This document shows positions 20,416-30,123 of a stretch of DNA of 64,000 nucleotides, piece by piece. The DNA is from Flavobacteriales bacterium (lineage in GTDB: Bacteria > Bacteroidota > Bacteroidia > Flavobacteriales_F > PHOS-HE28): the NCBI GenBank assembly GCA_016703005.1, contig JADJCX010000033.1, forward strand, positions 372,001-436,000, written 5' to 3'. Each line of letters begins with the position of its first letter. Position 1 is the first letter of the stretch. The notes under the pieces are model-generated. The model saw nothing but the letters and a program-made list of their open reading frames with translations. It searched no databases and had not been told where the DNA came from. Made by a program: the position numbers and the translations under genes.

Positions 20416-20862
20416 TCATTTCGGCATTGTTGCACGGGTGCGCTCTGCCACCTGGGCCTCTTGTGCCGCCCGGATTACGGCGCCAATGGCAGCGATCGCT
20501 TCATTCTTCTTTTCAGGAGAGATGGGCAGAGCGCTGCGGCCCGTGTGCCGAATGGCGTTCAACTTGAAGATCTCCTTATCGATGCATTGGGCTTCGCCGG
20601 TTTTGCACTTCAGTACAACGGCTTGTTCCTCTTGGCTGTACGAAATAGAATCGGGCGAGAGGAATTCCACGTAGGCGACATCCTGTCGTACCAATCCTTG
20701 TTCGCTGAAGAGATCGGCGATCAGCCGGTCGTCCCGGTCGATACGGAACTTGACCTTCCCATCGAAGATCTCGTTCGCAATTGCCAAGCGGGCATCAACG
20801 TCCTGGGCATATCCGCCGATACTTAATAGGGTGATCGTCGCCCAAATAGTGGTTCTGGTCAT
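20416..20862 (-). CDS. Small secreted protein of unknown function
   Basis: This 148-residue protein starts with signal peptide MTRTTIWATITLLSIGGYAQ. The mature part reads VKFRIDRDDRLIADLFSEQG, YVEFLSPDSISYSQEEQAVV and CKTGEAQCIDKEIFKLNAIR, with two cysteines close together. An alpha/beta fold is possible but no family was recognised. The start at 20862 is chosen for the signal peptide; the frame is open further upstream but that part overlaps the leader of the divergent gene at 21054. It precedes the TPR gene by 37 bp and may share its operon. Confidence 0.6.
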   Translation of the reverse strand: MTRTTIWATITLLSIGGYAQDVDARLAIANEIFDGKVKFRIDRDDRLIADLFSEQGLVRQDVAYVEFLSPDSISYSQEEQAVVLKCKTGEAQCIDKEIFKLNAIRHTGRSALPISPEKKNEAIAAIGAVIRAAQEAQVAERTRATMPK

Positions 20863-21053
20863 AGTGGGGTGAACTGGTGCTGACCTTGGAACGTTAACGG
20901 CCCAAAACAAGTTCACCATGATCCGCAACAACCCCGTAGCAAAGCGCACCCTTCTGATGGCAACCGGCATTTTCCTCGCCTGTATCGTGGCCGTAATTGT
21001 CTGAACAAACGACATGATCCTTGCGTATGACCGCCACATCGGTGAACCGATAA

Positions 21054-22274
21054 TTGACCGACCACGACATGCCCCTTAAGCGTTTCTTATCCCTTTCGGT
21101 GCTGCTGATGACAGCCATGTCGTTCGGCGCAGTCGCCGCGTTCGGGCAAACCTTCACCATAAACGGTCGATTGAAGATCGAAGGCGGCGGTGTGGATGGT
21201 GCCAAGGTGGTCGTGTACAAGGATGGCCAGAAAGAAAGGACCGTCAGCAGCGGTCTCAGCCGCTTCTCGCTGGAACTGGATATCAACGCGAACTACGTGC
21301 TCAGTTTCGAAAAGGACGGATTCGTTGCCAAGAAGCTGGCCTTCAATACCCACGCACCGGCCGAGGCGGCCGCGAACGGATTCACGCCGTTCGAGTATGC
21401 CGTTTCGCTCTTCAAACAGTACGATGATGTGAACGTGGTCGTCTTCAACCAGCCCGTCGGCATGATCCGTTACGAGCCCACTGCCGATGACTTCGACTAC
21501 GACACGGATTACACCAAGAGCATCCAAAGCCAGCTGGAACAGATCCAACAGCAGGTAGCGTTGAAGCAGCAAGAAGAGGCGGCGACCAATGCCGCTGAGG
21601 CCAAGGCGGCCGCGAATGCCGAAAAGGAAAAGGCCAAAGCGGAAGCTGAAGCCGCAAAGCAAACAGCAGCCGCTGCGAAGGAGAAGGATCGGCTGGCGAA
21701 GGAGCAGGCTGAGGCCGCGCGAAAAGCTGATGCTGAAAGGGCCAAAGCGGATGCCCTAGCCGCTAAGTCCGAAGCCGAGCGCTTGAAAGCAGCTGCGGAT
21801 GCCGCAGCGTTGGCCGAGGTGCAGCGCAAGAAGAACGAGGCGCTTGCACAGGAGGAAGAACGTAATAAGAAACAAGCGCCCCTGGCCAAAGTCGAGGAGG
21901 AGAAGCCGAAGAAGGCCGCCCCGCCACCGCCGCCCGTGCGCAACGAGGCCACGGCCGGACTGAACGAAGGCCAGGATGCGCGGCGTTCGATCAGTGCAAC
22001 CGAGCTGAACGAGGAACCACGCATTGCGCCGGCCATTGCCGCCAACGGAGGGGAATCACCTGCCGTGGCCGAGGTACCGGAGCGAAAGGTGAATCGAAAG
22101 GAGGAGTTGATCGTGGAGCCGAATCAGGTGATCACCGTGATCCAATTGTGGACCGACGCGCAGAAGGCCGAGTACAAGAAGATCGTACACAAGTACGGCG
22201 CCGTATTCTATTTCAAGAACGGCCAAGCCTGCAGTCCTCAACTGTACCAGCAGGAGGCACTCGCCACGAATTGA
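21054..22274 (+). CDS. Secreted Ala-rich coiled-coil protein with carboxypeptidase-regulatory-like N-terminus
   Basis: This 406-residue protein (401 if MPLKRFLSLSVLL at 21069 is used) has a signal peptide ending AAFGQT. Residues ~33-120 look like a CarboxypepD_reg beta-sandwich (TINGRLKIEGGGVDGAKVVV, LELDINANYVLSFEKDGFVA). Residues ~150-300 are a long charged Ala/Lys/Glu coiled coil, including the Pro run KKAAPPPPPVRNEA, as in periplasm-spanning proteins. The C-terminus (NQVITVIQLWTDAQKAEYKK) resembles no domain I know. The N-terminal domain is related to that of the protein at 61710-62249. A periplasmic scaffold or envelope role is inferred. Confidence 0.65.
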   Translation: MTDHDMPLKRFLSLSVLLMTAMSFGAVAAFGQTFTINGRLKIEGGGVDGAKVVVYKDGQKERTVSSGLSRFSLELDINANYVLSFEKDGFVAKKLAFNTHAPAEAAANGFTPFEYAVSLFKQYDDVNVVVFNQPVGMIRYEPTADDFDYDTDYTKSIQSQLEQIQQQVALKQQEEAATNAAEAKAAANAEKEKAKAEAEAAKQTAAAAKEKDRLAKEQAEAARKADAERAKADALAAKSEAERLKAAADAAALAEVQRKKNEALAQEEERNKKQAPLAKVEEEKPKKAAPPPPPVRNEATAGLNEGQDARRSISATELNEEPRIAPAIAANGGESPAVAEVPERKVNRKEELIVEPNQVITVIQLWTDAQKAEYKKIVHKYGAVFYFKNGQACSPQLYQQEALATN

Positions 22275-23120
22275 TCAGGGCCACCGTTTCAGATCGGCCC
22301 ATTCAAAGGTCCATTCCGGGGTGTAGAGCTTGTCCGCGTCGCCGAGGATGAACCAAGCCCCCAGGGCCTCATCGCGATGGTTCCGCAGCACATGAATGTC
22401 CTGCGCAGGCATGTAGCTCTGAGCCAGCATGAAGGCGTATTGACCCGAATTACTTTGCGCCACATCGACCACGATCACAGCGTGGCCGGGGCTACCGCCC
22501 TGGATGAAGATGTCGCCCGCGCGCACACTGTCAGTAGGTGCTGCCTTCAACTCATGCTCAAGGCTCAACGTCCCGGCATAGCTGAACACCTGTTGTAGGT
22601 AGGACATGAGTGCCGTATGGGAAGAGTCGGGTGTGCCCTTCGATACCCAAGTGCAATGGTCGTTGCACACGACTATCCGATCACCTTTCCGCCAGCGTTT
22701 CCATTCGGCACGGAAGCCACTGGTGAAACTGAACGCGATGTCATCCTGCCTGCTAACTGAGTAGAGGTATTCCGTTCGTAACCGCATTACCGCATCAGCG
22801 CATTGCTGCAGGTCACGTGAGCCAACGCTCATGTCGATCACCGCTGCATGTGCACGCTGGTTCCATTTCAACTCGCCATTGAAGAGATGGACCGCAGCCC
22901 CAGCGGGCTTTAAGGGTAACCCGCGCAAGTACTGACCAAAAGTCCTAGGGTTCTCATCCACGCGTGTGTATCCTGGCGGCGGTGGAAACCGTGTGCTGAC
23001 CGTTGATGCCGTATCGTCATTGGCGGCAGCGGGTGCCGTAGACGCAACCGGGTTCCAAACCTGCGCAACACAGCACATGAGCAGGACCGAGCCGAACATG
23101 GAAGGGATGAAGAGGCGCAT
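22275..23120 (-). CDS. DUF4846 family protein
   Basis: This 281-residue protein starts with MRLFIPSMFGSVLLMCCVAQ, a signal or lipoprotein leader. DUF4846 features are strong: GYTRVDENPRTFGQYLRGLP, GAAVHLFNGELKWNQRAHAA, VIDMSVGSRDLQQCADAVMR, LRTEYLYSV, GDIFIQGGSPGHAVIVVDVA, and the closing LGDADKLYTPEWTFEWADLK. The conserved Cys, His and Asp suggest an NlpC/P60-like fold, but activity is unproven. It converges tail to tail with the coiled-coil protein, the stops being adjacent. Confidence 0.85.
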   Translation of the reverse strand: MRLFIPSMFGSVLLMCCVAQVWNPVASTAPAAANDDTASTVSTRFPPPPGYTRVDENPRTFGQYLRGLPLKPAGAAVHLFNGELKWNQRAHAAVIDMSVGSRDLQQCADAVMRLRTEYLYSVSRQDDIAFSFTSGFRAEWKRWRKGDRIVVCNDHCTWVSKGTPDSSHTALMSYLQQVFSYAGTLSLEHELKAAPTDSVRAGDIFIQGGSPGHAVIVVDVAQSNSGQYAFMLAQSYMPAQDIHVLRNHRDEALGAWFILGDADKLYTPEWTFEWADLKRWP

Positions 23121-23158
23121 GATGTGTAAATGCACCAACGAATGCAACGTAACCCGGA

Positions 23159-24623
23159 TCAGGCCTTCGCGCCTTCTTTCTTGCGCTTGCCTTCCTCCAC
23201 GGGAACATAGCCGAACAATTTGTTGTCCTTGATCATATTGTCCACATATGGAGGCACCATGTTCTCCCAGCCCGGCTGTCCATCACGGATCAACTGAAGC
23301 ACCGACTTGCTGAAGATGTGCAGCACTTGCAGGGTCGAACGTTTCGATATCGACCATGCGCTTGTTGCTGAGCAAGTAGTCATACAACGGTTTGAGACGC
23401 GGATGTATGGGCATGTTGTCGGTGGTCATGATCTCCTCATCCAAGGACATGCGGCTCGGATACACATAGATCTTCAGGTCGCGGGTGAAGAGAATGCCGA
23501 AGGCCTCGAGCATACCGCCGTTCAAGTGCCGGTAGTACTTCTCGTCGAACACCTCGATCAGGTTATTCACGCCCATGATCAGGCCCATGCGCGCCCGCGT
23601 GTACCGGCTGAAATACTCCACGAGTTTGTAGTACTCCTGATAGTTGCTGATCAATACGGTCTGACCCAAAGAGCAAAGGATATCGGCGCGGTCGATGAAA
23701 TCCTTCTCGTCGACGTCGCCGGTGTCGCTTTTCAAATTGCTGAGCGTGATCTCGAAGAGCACTTGCAGGTTTTGACGGTCAACACGTTGTTCCTTGATGA
23801 ACATGTTGTACCCGTTCATGATCATATCGATGTTCACCTTGGTCACGGGCCGGAAGCTTCCGCGGATGGCAAGGATGTTCTTGCGGTACAAGGCTTCGCT
23901 GGCTTGTAGGTTCTGGCCGTCAGGGCCGAAGATCACGGCGTCGGTATACCCGCGTTTCACCAATTGCAGGCTCAAGAGGCGGTTGTCAACCTGCGCGAAG
24001 TCCGGACCGTTCATCTGCACCATGTCGATCTCGATCACGTGCCGGCTCACGTTGTCATACAACGTGTCCATGATCTCGTCCGGACTATTGTGGGCGAACA
24101 GGCAACCGTACACCAGGTTGGTGCCCATCACCCCGATGCTCTCCTGCTGCAGGCTGATATCCGCGTCGTGTAAGCGCACGTGAATGATCACTTCGCTCGT
24201 TGGGCGATCGGGTGCGGTCTGGAAGCGGACACCGATCCACCCATGGCCACTATGCGGCTTCTCGTATGTACTGCCCGTAACGGTATTGGCGTAGGTGAAA
24301 AATTTCTTCGTCGGATGGTCGGCCCGGCTCAAGCGTTCCACCATCAGGCCGTATTCATGGCGCAGCATGTTGCGCAACCGGCTTTCGCAAACGAAACGGT
24401 TGTTCGGTTCTGCGCCATAGATGGCGTTGCTGAAATCCTTGTCATAAGCGCTCATCGCCTTGGCGATGGTTTGGCTTGCACCGCCAGCTCGAAAGAAGTG
24501 CCGAACGGTTTCCTGACCGGCTCCGATCTCGGCAAACGTGCCGTAGAGGTTGACATCCTGATTGATCCGACGGGCCTTTTGGCCAGGGCTGAGCGGTACG
24601 CGGATCTGTTCCTGTGGGGTCAT
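23159..24623 (-). CDS. Conserved uncharacterised Bacteroidota protein, one frameshift
   Basis: About 488 residues. Conserved blocks include NQDVNLYGTFAEIGAGQETV, RHFFRAGGASQTIAKAMSAY, DKDFSNAIYGAE, TYEKPHSGHGWIGVRFQTAP, VYGCLFAHNSPDEIMDTLYD and RPVTKVNIDMIMNGYNMFIK. I recall such proteins being widespread in Bacteroidota and sometimes misnamed TonB-dependent receptor, but no barrel or signal peptide is visible, so it is probably cytoplasmic. The frame slips near 23338; the rest (TLQVLHIFSKSVLQLIRDGQ ... KLFGYVPVEEGKRKKEG) is in another frame. No function is assigned. Confidence 0.7.
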
Positions 24624-24815
24624 TCGGTATTCTGCACTTGAGACGGGCGCAAGTTAGGCTGTCCATTCGGCCAGCAACAGCGCTTCGTCCACGAACGGCG
24701 CTATCCATAAGGTGAACGGGAGTCCACCCCTCCCCAAGATCCGTGGCCCCCACCGAAGTTCACCTCACGCCCAACCTGGTCAAATAGCACTGAAGACGAA
24801 ATGGCGCGGTCCAGC

Positions 24816-25811
24816 CTACTTGATCAACCGGTTGGCATCCAGCATCTCCTTGATGCCACCCAACGAACTGAGCACACCCGTTGCTTCATAGGGCATGTAG
24901 ACCACTTTGTTGTCTTTGCCACTTGTCATCTCGGAAAGGGTTTCCAAGTACTTCATGGCAATGAGGTAATTCGCTGGATCGGCCTTGCTGCCCTGTATGG
25001 CCTTGGTCATCAAGTTGATCGCTTCCGCCTCTCCCTGCGCCCGTCGAATGCGTGCTTGTGCATCGCCTTCTGCTTCCAGGATCTGCGCTTGCTTCTGCCC
25101 TTCGGCAGTGGTGATCTGCGCCTGCTGAATGCCCTCAGCCTGCAATACCGCCGCCCGCTTGCTCCCCTCGGCATCGATGATCTGGGCGCGCTTGTCGCGT
25201 TCAGCGCGCATCTGCTTCTCCATGGCCTCGCGGATGTCCCGTGGAGGATTGATGTCCTGCAGTTCTACGCGGTTCACCTTGACCCCCCATTTGTTGCTTG
25301 CTTCATCCAGGATCGCCCGCAATTTCCCGTTGATGGTGTCCCGGCTGGTGAGGCACTCGTCAAGATCCAGTTCGCCGATCACGTTCCGCAATGTGGTCTG
25401 CGTAAGCTTTTCAATGGCCATCGGAAGATTCTCGATCTCGTACATCGCTTTCACGGGATCCATCATCTGGAAGTAGAGCAACGCGTTGATCTCGGTCATC
25501 ACGTTGTCCTTCGTGATCACGTTCTGCTTAGGGAAGTCATAAACCGTCTCCCGCAGGTCAAGGCGTTCCTTCTTCACGAACTGCACGTACTTGTTTCCAT
25601 CGGGCAGGTCGCGGGTATAGCGGAAGATGATCTCGCGTGGCTTGTCGATGATCGGTATGATGATGTTTATGCCGGCAGTAAGGGTCTTGCTGTACTTACC
25701 CAACCGCTCCACCACCATGGCTTCGCTTTGTTGTATGATACGCACGCCCTTGGCGATGAGGAACACCACGAAGAGTGCGAGAAGAATGAGGACGATGTTC
25801 ATGATATCCAT
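24816..25811 (-). CDS. SPFH/Band 7 stomatin-like protein (paraslipin/QmcA type)
   Basis: This 331-residue protein has an N-terminal membrane helix (IVLILLALFVVFLIAKG), then the SPFH domain (RIIQQSEAMVVERLGKYSKT, DVMTEINALLYFQMMDPVKA in variant form, LRNVIGELDLDECLTSRDTI), then a coiled coil rich in AEG/AEA repeats (residues ~200-270). Such proteins oligomerise at the membrane and are paired with NfeD proteins, as here: the NfeD gene is directly upstream with 3 bp between. A role in membrane microdomains or protease control is inferred from the family. Confidence 0.92.
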   Translation of the reverse strand: MDIMNIVLILLALFVVFLIAKGVRIIQQSEAMVVERLGKYSKTLTAGINIIIPIIDKPREIIFRYTRDLPDGNKYVQFVKKERLDLRETVYDFPKQNVITKDNVMTEINALLYFQMMDPVKAMYEIENLPMAIEKLTQTTLRNVIGELDLDECLTSRDTINGKLRAILDEASNKWGVKVNRVELQDINPPRDIREAMEKQMRAERDKRAQIIDAEGSKRAAVLQAEGIQQAQITTAEGQKQAQILEAEGDAQARIRRAQGEAEAINLMTKAIQGSKADPANYLIAMKYLETLSEMTSGKDNKVVYMPYEATGVLSSLGGIKEMLDANRLIK

Positions 25812-25814
25812 GGC

Positions 25815-26249
25815 TCAAGAGAGGGGTTTTACAATGAGTGTATTGCTTTCCACACGCACTACTTCCACGCTGTCGCCAACGTGCAGGGGATGCTCGCCTT
25901 GGGCCTCCGCGCGCCAATCGTCCCCATCAATGCTCACACGGCCCATGCGCATGCCATCGAATTCCTGTGTAACGCGCGCCTTACGACCGGCTAGGGCATC
26001 GGCACCGGTCTTCATATCGGTCTTCATGAAGGGCTTCATCATGAGTGGCCGAACAGTGAAGAACGCGGTTAGGGAGGAGGCTGAGAAAACCAGCAATTGC
26101 ACAGTGGCCGAGGCGTCCAAACTCGCTGCCAAGGCACTGAAGGCGCACCCAATGCCAAAGCAGACCAAGAAGAAACCAGGTACGAAGATCTCCGCGATCA
26201 ACAGCAACAAGGCTGCTACAGCCCACCATTCCCATTGGAAGAATCCCAT
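25815..26249 (-). CDS. NfeD family membrane protein
   Basis: This 144-residue protein starts at MGFFQWEWWAVAALLLLIAE. Two or three membrane helices lie in residues ~1-75 (EIFVPGFFLVCFGIGCAFSA, LVFSASSLTAFFTVRPLM). The C-terminal OB-fold domain has GADALAGRKARVTQEFDGMR, VSIDGDDWRAEAQ and VGDSVEVVRVESNTLIVKPL, the NfeD C-terminal signature. It is the short form without the ClpP-like protease part. It is paired with the stomatin-like gene 3 bp downstream, as usual for these families. The Trp-rich start at 26249 is preferred over upstream ATGs. Confidence 0.9.
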   Translation of the reverse strand: MGFFQWEWWAVAALLLLIAEIFVPGFFLVCFGIGCAFSALAASLDASATVQLLVFSASSLTAFFTVRPLMMKPFMKTDMKTGADALAGRKARVTQEFDGMRMGRVSIDGDDWRAEAQGEHPLHVGDSVEVVRVESNTLIVKPLS

Positions 26250-26440
26250 TGCTCGTTTCGGTTGGCCGGATGTCCGGCGTGCTTTGCGACCCCGGATCGG
26301 TGGGATCACGGCGTGAATGTAGCCGCACAGACCACCTATGTTCCTACTGTGCATACATGAGTGGCAGCCGGATCACATCGCGGGAACGTCGCACGTGGCC
26401 CACGGCTATTTTCGGCGGCCCGGCCCACCGGGGTCAGAGC

Positions 26441-28693
26441 ATGATCAAGCGCCTCCTTGCCACTTTGAAGACCAAAGGAGGGCTGGATACCATTTCGACT
26501 TTCGCTGCTGAAGGGCTCGCTACGCTGGGCATGGTGCTCACGTATCGATTGGCAGCCATAGACGGATCCCATGAACTCGACCTGTATGTAGTTGTGAGGC
26601 GGACGGTTTCGTTCGCATACCCCTTGGTGCTCATCGGTGCCGTCGTCGGCCTTACGCGCTTTGTGGCATTGGCCCATGATGAAGCGGGGAGAAGGCGGTT
26701 CTTGCGCGGCGCCATCAGTTGGGTTTTGCCGTTCGCACTGCTGTTATGGCTGGTGGCTTTTGTTTTCCCATCGGGCACATCGTGGATGATCTTCGGTTCG
26801 GAAGAAGGAGCCATGTTGATGCCCGCCTTGGGCGCAATGACGTTCGGGTTGTGCATGCACGCGGTTTCATACAGCTACCTGCGCGGTGCCGGGTACATCC
26901 ATGCCGCCAATGCCCTGCAATTGATAACCCTTGCCTTGGGTCCATGTGTTGCGTTCGTTCTCTTCGCGGATCTCCGAGCCGTGCTCTGGTTCACAGCGAT
27001 GGTATGGATCGCCGCACCCGTGTTGGCGATGTTGCCGTTCTTTCCCGGAGGTGCTGGTGCGTCGAAGGAACGCGTTGAACTCCTTCGCTTCGGCCTGCCC
27101 CGTGTGCCCGGCGATCTGGCCTTTGCGGCGCTGCTTACGGTGCCGGTTTACATGGCAGCACGCACATACGGGTTGGATGTGGCGGGGCAGGTGGGCTTCG
27201 GCGCAACACTGCTCAACATGGTGAGCGCCTTGTTCAGCCCCGTTGCGCTAATGCTACTGCCCACCTCGGCGGCGCAACTGGCCCGCGGCGATCACAGCGG
27301 GTTGTCGCAGCGTATCCAGCGGCTCAGCACGGCCATCATCGCTCTTGGAGTGCTGATCACGATCGGCTTCGAACTGGTGTCGCGTCCCTTGTTGCTCCTC
27401 TACTTGGGCGAGACCGGGGAGCAGCATGTGCTTATGTGCCGGCTGGTGTTCATCGCCGCGGTACCGTTCGCGTACTTCATCGGCTTGCGTAGCGTGCTCG
27501 ATGCATATTATCACACGCCCCGCAACGGCATCAACCTTATCGTGGCGTTTTTGATCCTGCTCGTTTGTGGGGTCATTCACTTCGTTTTTCCCACTCCGCC
27601 CGAAACCATGGCCATCGCCATGGTCATTTCGCTGTACTACCTGGGGTGGGCCACCTATCGCGATGTGCAGCACGTGCGCAGTGAACTGGAGCGTCTCGGT
27701 AAACGAACGGGGAATTCGCTGAATCTGTTGGTGGTGATACCCGCAGCCGAAGGAACCGGGGCATATCCATTCGCTTACCGACAAGCAAATGCCCTTGGCG
27801 AGCGCTTCGGTGCGAACATCACCTACTTCCATCTGGACAGCCGCACTGCACCGTTGAAGTTGATCGGTCATCGACGACGGTTCAAGAAGCTTCTTAGGAA
27901 GGCCCGGCCTGATGTGGTGTTGGCCTACTACGGCTCTGTTTCAGCTCTGTTCACCGTGCTCAGCAGCGCAGTTCCCGTGGTGGTGTATTTCCAAGGAAGC
28001 GATCTCAACAAGACCCCTCAGGACGGCAAACTGCGCGACTTCCTCGGCCGCTTGTTCTCTCAATTGGCGGCCTTCTTCGCCGCCGGGATCGTGTGCGTGA
28101 GCGAGCGCTTGCGCGATCAGTTGTGGTGGCGCGTGAACGAGGTGAAAGTGTTCGCTTTGGGTGCCGACCTTGAACGGTTCCATCCGATGGACAAGACTGC
28201 GTGTAGGGCGCAACTCGGTTGGTCGTTGACCGAGAAGGTGGTGCTCTTCAACGCGAACCACCCTGTCACCAAGCGGTTTGACATTGCGCTGGATGTTGAG
28301 CAACGCCTGAAAGCCCGAATGCCCGAAGTGCGGTTGGAGGTATTGGTCGGTGGGGTGCCGTTCGATCGGATGCCTGTTCTGTTGAATGCCTCGGACGCAC
28401 TCCTCTTGTGCAGCAATACGGAGGGTAGCCCGAGCATGGTGAAGGAGGCCATGGTGTGCGACCTACCTGTTGTGTGCAACGATGTAGGCGACACTGTCGA
28501 GCGCTTGCGCGATGTGACCCCCGGAGCAGTGGTGGCGCAGGAAGCCGGGGCGCTGAGTGAAGCTTTGCTTGAAGTGCTGAGGCGGGGTGAACGCAGCAAC
28601 GGCCGTTCGCTCGCACCGCGCAACGGCTGCGATGCACGTGTTATCGATGCGGATCTGATGGCGTACCTACGGTCCATGATGATCCACGCATGA
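26441..28693 (+). CDS. Wzx-type flippase fused to a GT4 glycosyltransferase
   Basis: Of 750 residues, the first ~430 form a polytopic flippase of the MOP superfamily: GLDTISTFAAEGLATLGMVL, LGAMTFGLCMHAVSYSYLRG, RFGLPRVPGDLAFAALLTVP, and further helices up to AIAMVISLYYLGWATYRDVQ. After a short linker (GKRTGNSLNLLVVIPAAEG), residues ~430-750 are a GT-B glycosyltransferase: VYFQGSDLNKTPQDGK, GIVCVSERLRDQLWWR, FALGADLERFHPMDK, and the donor-binding LLCSNTEGSPSMVKEAMVCD. These are normally separate proteins. The frame is open across the junction with no visible lesion. The stop overlaps the next start (ATGATGA at 28690), consistent with an operon of four overlapping genes. Confidence 0.88.
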   Translation: MIKRLLATLKTKGGLDTISTFAAEGLATLGMVLTYRLAAIDGSHELDLYVVVRRTVSFAYPLVLIGAVVGLTRFVALAHDEAGRRRFLRGAISWVLPFALLLWLVAFVFPSGTSWMIFGSEEGAMLMPALGAMTFGLCMHAVSYSYLRGAGYIHAANALQLITLALGPCVAFVLFADLRAVLWFTAMVWIAAPVLAMLPFFPGGAGASKERVELLRFGLPRVPGDLAFAALLTVPVYMAARTYGLDVAGQVGFGATLLNMVSALFSPVALMLLPTSAAQLARGDHSGLSQRIQRLSTAIIALGVLITIGFELVSRPLLLLYLGETGEQHVLMCRLVFIAAVPFAYFIGLRSVLDAYYHTPRNGINLIVAFLILLVCGVIHFVFPTPPETMAIAMVISLYYLGWATYRDVQHVRSELERLGKRTGNSLNLLVVIPAAEGTGAYPFAYRQANALGERFGANITYFHLDSRTAPLKLIGHRRRFKKLLRKARPDVVLAYYGSVSALFTVLSSAVPVVVYFQGSDLNKTPQDGKLRDFLGRLFSQLAAFFAAGIVCVSERLRDQLWWRVNEVKVFALGADLERFHPMDKTACRAQLGWSLTEKVVLFNANHPVTKRFDIALDVEQRLKARMPEVRLEVLVGGVPFDRMPVLLNASDALLLCSNTEGSPSMVKEAMVCDLPVVCNDVGDTVERLRDVTPGAVVAQEAGALSEALLEVLRRGERSNGRSLAPRNGCDARVIDADLMAYLRSMMIHA

Positions 28694-30123
28694 TGACTGC
28701 GCTCGCATACGGCTTGCTCGCGTCGATAACGTGGGCGTATGTGGTGATGGTGCGATTGCTTTGGCGTCGGACCCGCGATGTATCGATCCCGATCGGCGCC
28801 GCGATACTGTACATGTGGACTTTCCTCGGCGCATGGTTCTTCATTGGTGATGCGGCTGTGGGTTTCGAAGGCTATCGGATCGGCTTCACGTACTACTACC
28901 TGATGGAAAAGATGTTCCCGTTCGTGGTGGACGCGAAATACCTGATGGCCTTGACGGGCTACGGTGCTTTCAGCATTGTGTTGCTTGCGGTGCTCCTCGT
29001 ACTGGTGCCCGCCAGAATAGCTCCGGTGCAAGAGCCAGTGGTGCTTTCACGGGAATTGCTGGTTGCGACCGGTCTGGGCCTTTTGAGTGTTTCGCTCTGG
29101 GCGGTTTGGCCTGCGGTCAAGGAGGCAGTGAACTCCGGACGCCCGCTATACTTGGTATTGCATGAGGAAAGCGGCTGGCGCATGTCGGTGCATGCGTTGA
29201 GCGACAGAGGAGCTGGAGTTGTTCTGCTTTTGGGTCTGGCCGTTCGCGCCGCTCAAGAGCGCGGATCAGGACCATTGCGGGAGCAAGCTTCCTTCCTGCC
29301 GGTCTGGTCCTATGCGGTTTCGGTGGTGCTGCTCTGTAGTTGGTACAGCCTATCGGGCAATCGACACACGTTGTTCACGGCTCTCGTCCTGGCGATGGCC
29401 TACCTGCTCAGTGCGGCAGGGAGACGCGCGATCAAACCGGCTTTGATGATCGGTGCTATCTGTTCGGTTGCCCTGCTATCGGGTGGGTACTTACGCGGAC
29501 TTGCGTGGGGACCGGTGCCCACCGGACAGGTCGCACCCGCGCCGAAACCAGCCTTCACCTTGCCCTCCATTGTGCATGTCCCACGCGAGTCGACCAGTAT
29601 GCTGCGCAAGACCGGTGAGGCGGTCTTCAGCAACGAGCTCTTTTGCGCCCACTTCAGTCTTTTCGGGATCCTCTCGCGGCACGTGCCTGTTGATGGTGGC
29701 ATCAGTTTCAGGTACTTGTGGTACAGCTTTCAACCATCAGACCAGCGGCCACCAACAGCGTACGAGCACTATGCCAAGTCAGCGGATCTGGTACCGGGCC
29801 AAGGCTATACGATACACCACGCCGCCGCGTGGTTTGTGAACGGTGGCGCTGTTGGCCTGGTGGTCGGTGGTGCTCTGCTCGGCGCCATTTGGGGGCTACT
29901 GCTGCGCTGGCGGGCACGGGCAGTGGGTCCGGTATGGATAACCGCATGTGCTGCGTTACTGCCATTGTGCTTTGTGGCAGCGTTGCCCGAGGTGATCCGC
30001 AGCGGACCAGAAGCGTTCAAGGCCTTAGTCTTCGAAGGATCGCTTTTGCCTTTGATGGTGCTTGCTCCGGCCATGTTGTTCGGACGCCGATCGGGCCGGA
30101 CCCACAACACGTCGCGGTCATGA
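28690..30123 (+). CDS. Polytopic membrane protein, probable Wzy-like polysaccharide polymerase
   Basis: This 477-residue protein has about ten hydrophobic helices (SIPIGAAILYMWTFLGAWFF, GAFSIVLLAVLLVLVPARI, AYAVSVVLL-type segments) and a periplasmic loop around residues 275-385 with WYSLSGNRHTLFTALVLAMA before it and PGQGYTIHHAAAWFVNGGAV after it. That layout fits oligosaccharide repeat-unit polymerases, which diverge too much for sequence identification. It overlaps the flippase fusion upstream (ATGA) and the GT2 downstream (ATGA at 30120). The Wzy call rests mainly on topology and context. Confidence 0.65.
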   Translation: MMTALAYGLLASITWAYVVMVRLLWRRTRDVSIPIGAAILYMWTFLGAWFFIGDAAVGFEGYRIGFTYYYLMEKMFPFVVDAKYLMALTGYGAFSIVLLAVLLVLVPARIAPVQEPVVLSRELLVATGLGLLSVSLWAVWPAVKEAVNSGRPLYLVLHEESGWRMSVHALSDRGAGVVLLLGLAVRAAQERGSGPLREQASFLPVWSYAVSVVLLCSWYSLSGNRHTLFTALVLAMAYLLSAAGRRAIKPALMIGAICSVALLSGGYLRGLAWGPVPTGQVAPAPKPAFTLPSIVHVPRESTSMLRKTGEAVFSNELFCAHFSLFGILSRHVPVDGGISFRYLWYSFQPSDQRPPTAYEHYAKSADLVPGQGYTIHHAAAWFVNGGAVGLVVGGALLGAIWGLLLRWRARAVGPVWITACAALLPLCFVAALPEVIRSGPEAFKALVFEGSLLPLMVLAPAMLFGRRSGRTHNTSRS

